Positions 10,225 to 19,614 of a stretch of 64,000 nt of DNA are shown in pieces. This DNA is from Oopsacas minuta (taxonomy: Eukaryota; Porifera; Hexactinellida; Lyssacinosida; Leucopsacidae). The notes beneath the pieces are model-generated. The model had not been told where the DNA came from and made no database searches. It saw nothing but the letters and a program-made list of their open reading frames with translations. The DNA lies in the NCBI GenBank assembly GCA_024704765.1, contig JAKMXF010000233.1, positions 248,001-312,000 of the forward strand, written 5' to 3'. Both the position numbers and the translations under genes were made by a program. How positions within the stretch are numbered: position 1 is the first letter of the stretch; every line of letters begins with the position of its first letter.

Positions 10225-11643
10225 ATGAAAAGTGCATTTTTCATAATTTATCTTGCATCAGCATTTTCTATAACCTTGAGCCAATTCCTATCGCCAGCTC
10301 GTGCAAATATCGAACCTTTACTAATCAAGTGTGACCTCAGACATTGGGATTTAACGGTCAGCTGGAGATTTCCCTTTTCCGCATACCTCGATGGATTCTA
10401 TTTGGAAGCCCAATTTGCTGAGGATAAACTATTAAAACAGATGAACCCTCATCTACAGCTATCTTTAAATACAGACAACGATGAATCAACGACAACATTT
10501 TTCCTTAAAAGTTTTCATCTACAGCAGGCCAATTACGCATTTATCAGAGCATGCTCAATAGATGAAAGACAAATTGAAGTAAAGCGTAACTGCACTAAAT
10601 CAATACGCTATCCCATTTCCAAAGACGCAATGGAGAAATCTTACAGCAAATATCGTTTATTACGTACTACCACTCACCCTGAGGAAGCTATATTTACGAT
10701 CTACTCTACAGACAGAAAGAGAGAAATAGATGCTACCATTATTTGTATTGGAAAAGGTTTGTATAGTACAAAGCTAGGGAAACACGAGTTTGAGGCTTTG
10801 GAATGGCGAACAGTTATAGGTAGCGAAGATCGGCTAAGTTTGAGTGGTCTCCGTCCGGATACAGAGTATTCCTGTGAGATTCTCGGTCGTGAGAGTAAAT
10901 CTTCGCAAATAGTAGACATAATACTTAATGACGTAGAGTTTAAAACTGGTAAAATCGACGTACCATCTCCGCCCGCGCCTAAATTAAACACACATGTTGT
11001 ATCTCTGTCAACAATAAGTGAAACATTGGCTATATTTATGCAGCCAATTGAAATACAAGCCGAAATATCTAAATACATCCTGATCGCTTATCCAGTGGAA
11101 CCTGTTGATCTGCCCGATGGCTCTATGGCTAATCCTAACGTAGAGGAAGTTACTAGCGAAAGTTTGAATTCTCAAATCGAAGCAATCTCGAGTATAATCG
11201 CTATTCCGTTTATCATCCGTACTTTCATGCCAACAGAACTTCCTATGATGCACTCATTAGTGAATACGAAAACTGCAGCGTTTAAGGAAGGGAATTGTTA
11301 TTATTTCGTGCTTGCAGCTGAGTCAAGCAAGCAAACTGATGCGATTGGATGGAATTCTACTGTTGATTGTGTTTTATTGGGAAGGACAAACTTGACAAAA
11401 TCTCAAAAATTTCTGCGTTATGGTGGATTTTTCGCTGCTTCTTCTGTGATTTGTTTCTTATGTCTTTTCACTGCAATTTGCATCAAATCCATTGCAACTA
11501 TAAAGAAGAAACTTGGAGTTTCAGGCAAGACAAACTACACTAAAATGAGGACGGTTATTCCCCCGGATACTCCGCCAAGAGGTGAACCGATCTACGAGTA
11601 TATCTCCCCTAATTCTCCACCTGGTATTGATGATGATGATTGA
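10225..11643 (+). CDS. Type I membrane protein with fibronectin type III-like ectodomain (paralogue of the 6429-8315 gene)
   Basis: An intronless 472-residue protein with a signal peptide (about residues 1-19), FN3-like modules, a transmembrane helix (about 395-420) and a 52-residue tail. Corresponding blocks in the two paralogues include LTVSWRFPFSA versus LLVSWEFPYSV, LEWRT followed by LRPDTEYSCEI versus LNPTTTYRCAI, and SKYILIAYP ... CYYFVLAA versus SSYLLVAWP ... CYYFIIAA. This copy lacks the extra N-terminal module of about 150 residues present in its partner. The tail is proline-rich and holds PIYEYISPNSPP, a possible phosphotyrosine/SH2 or proline-binding site, and ends in an acidic DDDD. 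No enzymatic domain follows. The family is not one I can name; orthologous receptors with catalytic tails may exist elsewhere in the genome. Confidence 0.8.
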   Translation: MKSAFFIIYLASAFSITLSQFLSPARANIEPLLIKCDLRHWDLTVSWRFPFSAYLDGFYLEAQFAEDKLLKQMNPHLQLSLNTDNDESTTTFFLKSFHLQQANYAFIRACSIDERQIEVKRNCTKSIRYPISKDAMEKSYSKYRLLRTTTHPEEAIFTIYSTDRKREIDATIICIGKGLYSTKLGKHEFEALEWRTVIGSEDRLSLSGLRPDTEYSCEILGRESKSSQIVDIILNDVEFKTGKIDVPSPPAPKLNTHVVSLSTISETLAIFMQPIEIQAEISKYILIAYPVEPVDLPDGSMANPNVEEVTSESLNSQIEAISSIIAIPFIIRTFMPTELPMMHSLVNTKTAAFKEGNCYYFVLAAESSKQTDAIGWNSTVDCVLLGRTNLTKSQKFLRYGGFFAASSVICFLCLFTAICIKSIATIKKKLGVSGKTNYTKMRTVIPPDTPPRGEPIYEYISPNSPPGIDDDD

Positions 11644-11755
11644 ATACTAATCGGTTTATTGAGCATTTATCAGGATGATTTAAACTGTGTATCATAAAGA
11701 TTCTGTAATAAATTTATATAATCAGAAATAATTGAGGGACATATAAAATTTGATA

Positions 11756-11881
11756 CAGTCAACTTCCGTTACATCGAAACTCAAGGGACCGCAATAATTA
11801 CTTCGTTATGAGAGGAGTTCGATATAAACGATAAAATTATGTTACTTTGACGGTTTGGCTTCGATATGAGCGGGTGAATAA
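11756..11881. repeat. Truncated pogo/Tigger-like MITE
   Basis: It begins after TA with CAGTCAACTTCCGTTACATC and carries ATGTTACTTTGACGGTTTGG and a GATATGAGCGGGTG remnant, as in the copies at 4012, 57868 and 62410. The right terminal repeat is missing, and homology to the small coiled-coil gene begins directly after it. Confidence 0.65.
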
Positions 11882-11970
11882 TTACACTCGTATGGTTGGA
11901 TAAGCTCTTAAATCAAAACAAATTAATAAAGAAGATTATATAGAGAATGCAATAAATTTTCGATTAAGTG
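11882..11970 (+). pseudogene. Relic of the small coiled-coil gene family
   Basis: This stretch aligns with codons of the intact gene at 15300-15608, from the segment reading LARLDKLLN through YIENCNKFF. Shared words include GATAAGCTCTT and ATATAGAGAA. Small deletions break the frame, one in the A-rich run after the LLN codons and one in the TGC codon region, and homology then fades. It abuts the right side of a truncated MITE. It is non-functional as read. Confidence 0.6.
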
Positions 11971-13162
11971 ACACAATATCATAACTATAACATTTGCTAA
12001 ATTCTGTTGGAGATCTTCCAAATTGTGCAAAGTATTTTGGCATTTTAAGCAGAATATTTTATTGCAAAATAATCGCAGCAAATGTCCGTAATAACATGGG
12101 CAATTTATTGGGTATTAATTTCGGTTTCTAGAGTTTGTTACTCGCTACTTTTGCTAGGAATCGTCGTGGATGAAAAAATTCGATATTTTCCATTAGATTC
12201 TGTAATCCCGATTCTTAAGTATTAGAACACGCACACTCTCCCTTACCTATCATTCCATTTCTATGATATATCCTCAGTTCCAATAACTTACATAATAGAG
12301 CCTAGCATGTACTACTGCTATGTATTCATGGTACTACGTGGAAATTACGATATATTAATGTGAATTCAACTTTAGAAGATGTACAATTGAATCTTTGCCA
12401 TTATACTTTTCTTCCTCAAATTCTAATTAACTAATCAGCATTTTCTCCAAAATTGCTGTCTCTCTAATAAAATGACATTATTTGTACCTTAATACAAATT
12501 TCACTGATCTCTGTTCACAGTAAAGTTAACAAGAAATAAAGCTGACTCTATTTTAGAATCTAAAATTCAAATTAGCTTCTAATCTGGAATAATCAATTCT
12601 TGCTGGGGCGAAACATTATATATAATTGAGTTTAGTTTAGAATTTAAAGGTTCTTTCTTCATTTTCGGATAATCTCAAGCTTTCATCACTTAAGATTCGA
12701 AGAATATTTATCTTCAATGGGAAAGATTTAATACCGAATTGTTGAATTTCTATAATTTCTATTTGACCTATACTTGGTCTTGACTATTTCTCATGTTTTT
12801 GAAGGATGAGATAATTTGGATATACAATGAAGCCTGTCTTCTTTAGTTCAGAGGAATAACTTACTATATTGTGAGATCATACCTTGCCCATGTTTCAACT
12901 TGTTAGCAAGAATTGTTTTAGGTGAGTATATTGAGTGTTAATTTTATGAATAATTATCCAACTTAAACTTGCCAATGAGTGAAGGAATAATCAGGGATAA
13001 TTTAGCTGGATATCGCGGGACTAAAATAATTGCATTAGACTGGATTACAACAAAGCGGGACAATTTGTTTTGGCGAGTTTCGGCGAGACATTATCCTCAT
13101 CACATTTCCGAAAAGGTGGGACATACCTTCAAAATATGGAAGGTTGGAAAGTGTACCAGCTT

Positions 13163-13213
13163 TCACCAATGATAAATCTCAATAGTGTGGCTATTGAGAT
13201 GTATCATCGGTGA
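13163..13213. repeat. Short inverted repeat (hairpin)
   Basis: Arms 13163-13185 and 13191-13213 (TCACCAATGATAAATCTCAA and its near-complement) pair over 23 bases with two mismatches around a 5-base loop. It could be a MITE remnant or a transcribed hairpin; nothing in the sequence decides. Confidence 0.5.
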
Positions 13214-13333
13214 GAGGTGAATATGTTGGGTTGAATAGAGGTTATTAAGTGTTGTTCTCGCATTGTGAGTCTCAAAATGGCCGAATCTACCCATATTTTG
13301 TAAACGTTGGATAGAGATTAGTCGTTATTATAC

Positions 13334-13413
13334 CGTAGAATCTCGTTAATACGAACACCAACGGTCACAAATTGTTCGCTATATCAGGAGTTCGTATTAA
13401 AGAGGTTCTACTA
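13334..13413. repeat. Small Tigger-like MITE
   Basis: Left end GTAGAATCTCGTTAATACGA and right end TTCGTATTAAAGAGGTTCTA are inverted repeats of the classical CAGTAGAACCTCGTTAATACG type of pogo/Tigger termini. About 80 bp, with no coding capacity. Confidence 0.7.
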
Positions 13414-13990
13414 CATAATGATTGGTGTATTATTATGCATTTACTTTGAATGCTACTAAAATATCTTAGGTTTCGACACGTGTACATTATTCATGGTTTA
13501 CAATTAATAGTGTTGGCTATTGGATTGAGTGCAATTATGTTTCGAAATGAAATTTTTTGTACAGCAGAGAATACTTAAGCTAATCATTGTATAATAATGC
13601 CCGTGTTGCACATAAAACACTTTTCAAAAATAGCCCCGTTTGTCATGGAACTAACAACAGGCAAATCACTGTTGATAAAACACATTATGCAATTCAATTA
13701 GACCACCTGAATCATACGTATAGTTACTCTTACATTCCTACACCTGAATTATTTATTTAATAAGGCTATACAATCAAGCAATCTAACAAAATCCACATTG
13801 TAGCCATACGCAGAGGCCCTGCGTAATGCCTCCTTTAGGAAATCTTTGCCTAGTAGACTTGAGTAATGTTACGATCTCTTGTTCTGAAAACAGTATGTAA
13901 GCATATATGTGCTATCAATGTGAGTAGCCTCTCTTTCCAATTGAAATCTCATGATCACCCACGACCATAAGCATTTGCACTTAAATATAT

Positions 13991-14075
13991 ACAATGATGT
14001 TCGCCTAATAGCAAGTTATTATCTTTGGAAATAGTTCCTCAAACAGCAAGTTTTTGTGTCTAGAGAAATACTTGC
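13991..14075. repeat. MITE fragment (GTTCGCCTAATAGCAAG family)
   Basis: It contains GATGTTCGCCTAATAGCAAG and AATAGTTCCTCAAACAGCAA, matching better-preserved copies at 30102-30232 and 40246-40392. One-sided copy. Confidence 0.5.
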
Positions 14076-15255
14076 AAAAGATGACTTACTTAAATGTGAA
14101 TTCCACTGTACATACATATAAAGCCAACTATAATATCTTGATTCTTACATGTTTTGGCTATTGTTATTCGAGTATATTCTGATGGAAATTCAGTTATTAG
14201 CTTAAACGATTTAGTTGTGGGATATTTGATATAGTTGGGATATCTTACACTGTATGTGTATATGATATATAGAAGTAATGTATGTAATGTTTAGGGAAGT
14301 TTACCTGTTAAACGTCTATTTAAATGCTCTCAATTAATGTACTAAACCAAATCGGAGCTGGTTATTTAATCACAATATTCTAACAAGTGGGAATAGCGAA
14401 TTCAATATTAATAATTTGAGGTTAATTCACTGACGATTTAACGAATAAGAACTGCGAAAATAACATATTCTGGAGCTTCAAATAATTAATAAAAAAAAGT
14501 CGAGTCTATTAAAGTATATTGGCGTAGTAATTATGAAATTATTATTATACAATATTAAAATATTAATGAGAAGCATACAAATGTAGAAAAAATAAATCTA
14601 TCCTAAAAAGGCTAGAATCTTGTTTCATGTGTTGATTACCATCTGTAAGTTAGTTGTTATGCTAGACCAATTTCTTGTGTAATGAATTTGTATGAAAGTT
14701 TAGTATATTTTTTGTAAACATTTTGTTAGCTAACTTTCTGATGGCGAAGATCGAATATTATTATTTGCTAATTCAAGCAATTGCATGTAATCTTGCTAAT
14801 TTCTACTGTCACAAGATATTTCCAGTAGTTTTTGATAACTTTGTCTCAAATTAGAATTATTACTTACTATTTTGTGGAGAGGAGATTACATAATATCCAC
14901 AAAATTGCAACGTTTGGAGCTATCTCAATTCTTAAGAAAATAATATTTATATCAAAAGCTATAATTTATTTGAAGGTTAAATATTTTCTAATCTATCGAT
15001 TATATTATCTTCTTATTGATCCAATTATTTGAATTGTAAATATTTATCTTAAATATATGTGTATATTTACCTGAATTCTGATATTGTCCATATACAACAG
15101 AATATTAGATCCTTATTTATAGGATACTTGATCTTAAATGTATGCATTGAATTTATATTGTAAATTTTCAATTATACAAATTGAAAATTCTGATATGGCA
15201 ATTTTTTGGACTATTTATATGTGTATGCCAGTGATGACGTACGGACTGATACAAC

Positions 15256-15263
15256 TATAAATA
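15256..15263 (+). promoter_or_regulatory. TATA box of the 15300 gene
   Basis: TATAAATA lies 44 bases before the ATG. The paralogous gene at 17840 has the same octamer 52 bases before its ATG, which supports both as core promoter elements with short 5' UTRs. Confidence 0.6.
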
Positions 15264-15299
15264 TAGTCAGTAATTTAAAAGGTTTACAATATTCACAAA

Positions 15300-15608
15300 A
15301 TGGAAGTGCTAAATCAAAAGATTATTCCACTCGCAAGGCTCGATAAGCTCTTGAATAAAAACCAAATTAGCAAGGAAGAATATATAGAGAATTGCAATAA
15401 ATTCTTTTCGATGAAACGGCAAAAGTATCGCGATGTCTACTACAGGAGAAAAGAGAAATTCTCACAAGAAGATAAAACAAATCTACAAGAAATCGACTCA
15501 TTAGAAAGAACCCGGAAGACACTCTTAGAAGAGAAGAGAATATTGCTAGTAGAAATTGGAACTTACCATTTTATGATGAGGAATAACTACTGTCCATTGG
15601 AGCCATGA
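15300..15608 (+). CDS. Small basic coiled-coil protein, family copy A
   Basis: A 102-residue intronless protein that I cannot assign to a named family. It has a short amphipathic start, then QISKEEYIENC, a strongly basic stretch (KRQKYRDVYYRRKEK, about residues 39-53), and a heptad-like helix (LQEIDSLERTRKTLLEEK, about 62-79). It is a clear paralogue of the protein at 17840-18154. The basic-then-heptad layout recalls a bZIP factor, but the invariant Asn/Arg spacing of a true bZIP basic region is not met. Nucleic-acid binding is therefore only a guess. A TATA box sits 44 bases upstream. No introns and no close neighbour. Confidence 0.6.
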   Translation: MEVLNQKIIPLARLDKLLNKNQISKEEYIENCNKFFSMKRQKYRDVYYRRKEKFSQEDKTNLQEIDSLERTRKTLLEEKRILLVEIGTYHFMMRNNYCPLEP

Positions 15609-17787
15609 GTAAAGTTTATGTATTGCTTAATTGTTAATTAAATTAGATAATCTTGTGAATATTTTTCAGTTCATCAAATTGATAATGCGTGAGTTTTAAA
15701 AGTAAGTTACAATAATTTGGGAAAGTATTAATAACTAGACTTAAACAGTATATTTAGATAATTATAGAATACTGATTTGTAGTAATTAACAAGCTTATAA
15801 AACTTATATTTAGAATTTAGTTAAGCTTAATATAATTTCCAAAATCTCTTAATTGAATAGAAAATATAAAATTTCTTATTCAAATTGTATTTTCTTAAAA
15901 TTTTCTAAGAAAAATTTTCAGTTTAAGAAATTTGGGGACGATATATTATGAAGCACATTTTAATTGATTTTGTTCAGATATCTTCAATGTGTGCATTTAC
16001 ATTAATTGTTAAGACTGCACATAAAATGGTAATTTGTGTTTTATGAATATATTCAACACTCTCGGGATAGATTAGTCTTGTAAACTAGATATTAGAAATA
16101 ACTTGTACTTGTAGATTCTTGGTTAGATCACTGAGCTCTTAGTCATCTCAGCATATTTATTTATTAATATATTAATTGTCTATCATTGAATAATAATAGT
16201 ACCATTTGGTTTTCGCCATATTCTAGACAATTGTTTCCCGACAACGTCTGTATGAAACAAGTTTGTTTGATAAACCACGGATTTCTCTTTATACTAAAAT
16301 TATCAAATCATAGTCTGTGCCGATGTAATTTCTATTAGATAACCTGATTTAGCGTACTTTTAATCTCTATATGTCTGTTGAGAGCAAGTCTCTACGATTA
16401 TTTCAAAATTTCAATTGTTTGTTTCCTGTTTATTCATAATATAGCAACAATAATTTTACATATGAGAAACTTGAAAATATGAAATTCGGATTCAGCATAC
16501 CGTATTCAATAAAGCCACTTTAACCAAACTTCACCAACATGGTCAAACTTGATAAACAAGTAGTGACGATCTCGTTTTTTGGGTATATGGTAGGTGTCTC
16601 GTAGACGATAACCAATTCCGCCAAAAATACTATCCACTCTTTCCTTCAATCAAATTGTCTATTTATAAATGTAAAAGTTGGAAATCCAAATTTAGGTGCG
16701 GTTAATATAAATTTGGTAATTTGATAGGGAAATTGGATAATTACGAATTCATAGCCTACTTATAAATAAATGGGGTAACAATAATTACAATTCTGGCGTC
16801 TCCCAGCTAGTCAGACTACTGGTGTACACGTGACGCACTTCTGAAGTAAAAATCGTAAGCACAAATGCACCACTAGTGTTATTCTGTCTACCCTAGTGAT
16901 GTACAATATAGAATGAATAATCAAAAATTATCTGTCAAAATATTTGAAATAGTATATTACTTAATATGACTGAGAAAGTATATGTCTTAATTAATCTACT
17001 ATCGTATTCCAATGCGTATTGAATCGGCTGCAATAACGTGATTCGCAGGTTTCACTATTATAACTGATTCTAACACCTAATTAATATTAAGTTTCACAAA
17101 TTAACAGCTGGGCACAATTCAGAGTCATGCGCTAAAAATGCATGTAAATTGATTTTGTAGCATTTAATAAATGAGATTATTAGTATATTTGATTTATCCA
17201 TTTTGCTATGACTTTTTGGTGATCAATCAAGCTATTTTTAGAAATTAATCATATGAGTTCAAGGTTGCAAAAGTTTCGATTTTGTCACATAAATATTTAT
17301 TCTATTCAAAGGAAATGTTTAGTCTCAAATCATATTAGAGTACTATCGTAAAATATTTCAACATGTTTATAATTCAATGATATTAATTGGCTTAATTTTG
17401 GTAACTTTAATGTGGTAGATAGTAATTGGACAATAATCAGTGGTGGAGTTCATTAATTGTAGGCTATGTAGATGACCACTTGCGTGTATGTATAGTTTCT
17501 GCAAATATACGTTAATTCTGATTTACACCTCTAAATTTACATATCGTAATCACAACCTGTACCAAATTGAATTATCACTTCTAAACAATACATCTCTCTA
17601 ATTAATGTTCTATTGTAGCTTAATTATATGATATGAAATAGATAATTCAATGGCACAGATATTTCATGGCAAAAATGATAAGGAAACAGTCCATCATAAA
17701 AAACGTGCTACGTTATTCTACAACCTGATAGAGAACTTGTAATTACTATATATATAGAATGATATCGTCTACAAATTATATACAGTG
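15609..17787. other. Intergenic region, no gene seen
   Basis: About 2.2 kb of AT-rich DNA between the two coiled-coil paralogues. No supportable gene, RNA or clear repeat was found. Confidence 0.45.
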
Positions 17788-17795
17788 TATAAATA
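17788..17795 (+). promoter_or_regulatory. TATA box of the 17840 gene
   Basis: TATAAATA lies 52 bases before the ATG at 17840. Its place downstream of the earlier in-frame ATG at 17759 argues that 17840 is the true start. Confidence 0.55.
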
Positions 17796-17839
17796 CAGTG
17801 GAATTTTTGCATAATATTGCTTGCAAAAAGTTAGGGAAT

Positions 17840-18154
17840 ATGTCCGCTATATCCCTTTCAAAGCTTGACAGAGATTTAGCTGATAATAAGATCTCTCGAG
17901 ATGAATATATTGAAAAATGCAAATATTTTTTCAAACGAAAAAGAGAAAAATATCGAGACACATATCATAAGCGTAAACAGAAGGATAATGATGAAGTGAG
18001 TAGAGGTGAAGAGGAAATATTACGTTTGAAGGAAATACGTGAATATCTGCATACAGAACGTTTTGAATTGAATCAAGAGATTATTCAGTATAAGCATGTA
18101 ATTAGACGCGAGCTAATGGATGTTGACACCCATTTTCATACACAGAAAACCTGA
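17840..18154 (+). CDS. Small basic coiled-coil protein, family copy B
   Basis: A 104-residue protein if it starts at the ATG at 17840. An earlier in-frame ATG at 17759 would add 27 residues that have no counterpart in the paralogue and would lie upstream of the TATA box. Shared blocks with copy A are LDRDLADNKISRDEYIEKC, the basic run KREKYRDTYHKRKQK, and a following helix rich in Glu, Leu and Arg (ILRLKEIREYLHTERFEL). The C-terminus ends in a His-rich tail without match in copy A. The function is unknown. Strong divergence outside the basic block suggests an old or fast-evolving duplication rather than an assembly duplicate. Confidence 0.6.
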   Translation: MSAISLSKLDRDLADNKISRDEYIEKCKYFFKRKREKYRDTYHKRKQKDNDEVSRGEEEILRLKEIREYLHTERFELNQEIIQYKHVIRRELMDVDTHFHTQKT

Positions 18155-19614
18155 TGCATCAACAGCAATATATATATGTACTTAGTTTTGTTCATTGTCA
18201 TTTCATGCTTGCTACATTGCATTGCATTACAAACGCCCATTTATACACATCAATTGCATCAATAATTCATTACATTCTGTCATAGCAACTGCTTCCTGCA
18301 AATTTACTATTACTTTTTTGTTTTGTAAGAATAATCCCTTATTTGTCGATTTCAACGAACTGGGTAATACTATATTTGTAACACCTTTTAGCATAAATTT
18401 TGAACAATTAAAGCCTATATAATATGATATTATTATGTTAAGGTGGTTTCAAATTGCTTGGAAGTCCTGCATTATATTGCGTGTAGTATATATGCAAAAT
18501 TGACAGAGCTTGGAATTATCTAAAATGACCTCCAAAATCGGTTCAGAATATTCAAAATTTTGGAAGTTGATAGAATTTGACAGAATACAGTGTGGAGCCT
18601 CGTTAATATGAACACTAATGGAAGGTCACAAATTTTTGTTTGTATTAATAGGAGTAATACCAATTGAGTTACCACTGTAAGCCTGATTTGTGTAAATATT
18701 ACTATTTGTTCTTCGTATCCAAAATTCGTATTAACGAGGTTCTCACTCCAACTTTCGAGGAGGATTCAGAAATCTTCCAAATTACACTTCCTGGAAATTG
18801 CATGGAAAATTATAGACACATTAATATCTGAGTACAATCCTCTCAAACTTGTGTTTCTAAAGTATTCCCCGCAAACAAATCTTACTAATTTTTTGATATA
18901 CTTTCGTAATCGAATTTTTTATCCAGAAATTTTGTAAATTTTGCTTAATTCGTCTTACGTGTTAATACGATGGAAGTGGCGTTATAATGTTTTCACTAAT
19001 GTAGTTACTTAGGAATTAATAATTAAATAAGTAACTACAAAAATGCTTACGGGCCTATTTGACTCAAAACTGGGCCAAACCCAATCGCTTTCGAGATTTT
19101 ATTGAGCTCGATCCCCGAATTCTAATACAATTGGTTTAATAAAGGACTTGTCTAAACCGATTTGGCCATTGCGTTATGAGCGTAATGAATTGGAACACGA
19201 AATTAGTACTTCATTTCACCAAATTCCAGGAAGACATTCAACTTTTGTACACACTTTTGGTATTCAAATATTCCAAAAAATTTTACCAGCTGTAATCTAT
19301 TATCCGTTAAGGCTTGGTTCATTAACGGTGTATTTAACCTAAGAATTCAGAATTCCACTGGCAAATAACTCAAAACTATATAATTTGATATATAAATATG
19401 TGTTTCATAAAGTTACTTGTTAAAAATTAGGTAATACAGGAATGAAATATACAAAAATGTGTCAACAAGTCAATATATACACACATGCAATTAGGAATAC
19501 TTTCACACAAATTATCACCTTGATACATATATTAAACTACAAACAGAAATCTAATTGTGTAGGAAGAAATATAGAAAATTAGATCTAAAAATACTTGGAA
19601 GTAAATTTCTCTTT
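18155..19614. other. Intergenic region with a Tigger-like MITE
   Basis: About 1.5 kb before the 3' end of the G-alpha gene. It holds the MITE at 18588-18749. The open frames at 18195 and 19148 carry no recognisable protein signal. Confidence 0.45.
18588..18749. repeat. Tigger-like MITE
   Basis: Left end ACAGTGTGGAGCCTCGTTAA and right end TTCGTATTAACGAGGTTCTC form inverted repeats, and the internal AATGGAAGGTCACAAATTTT resembles the 13334 element. Non-coding. Confidence 0.65.

Larger units (their letters stand above)
11971..15255. other. Intergenic region with MITE fragments, no gene seen
   Basis: About 3.3 kb of AT-rich DNA. It contains a small Tigger-like element (13334-13413), a 23-bp-arm hairpin (13163-13213) and a fragment of a second MITE family (13991-14075). 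Open frames of 65-67 residues at 12969 and 14832 look random. Confidence 0.5.

Noticed and set aside
17759-17839. Longer N-terminus for the 17840 coiled-coil gene
   Set aside because: The extra 27 residues lack a counterpart in the paralogue and precede the TATA box.
15300-18154. Calling the two small paralogues bZIP transcription factors
   Set aside because: The basic run and heptads are suggestive, but the invariant Asn...Arg spacing of bZIP basic regions is absent.
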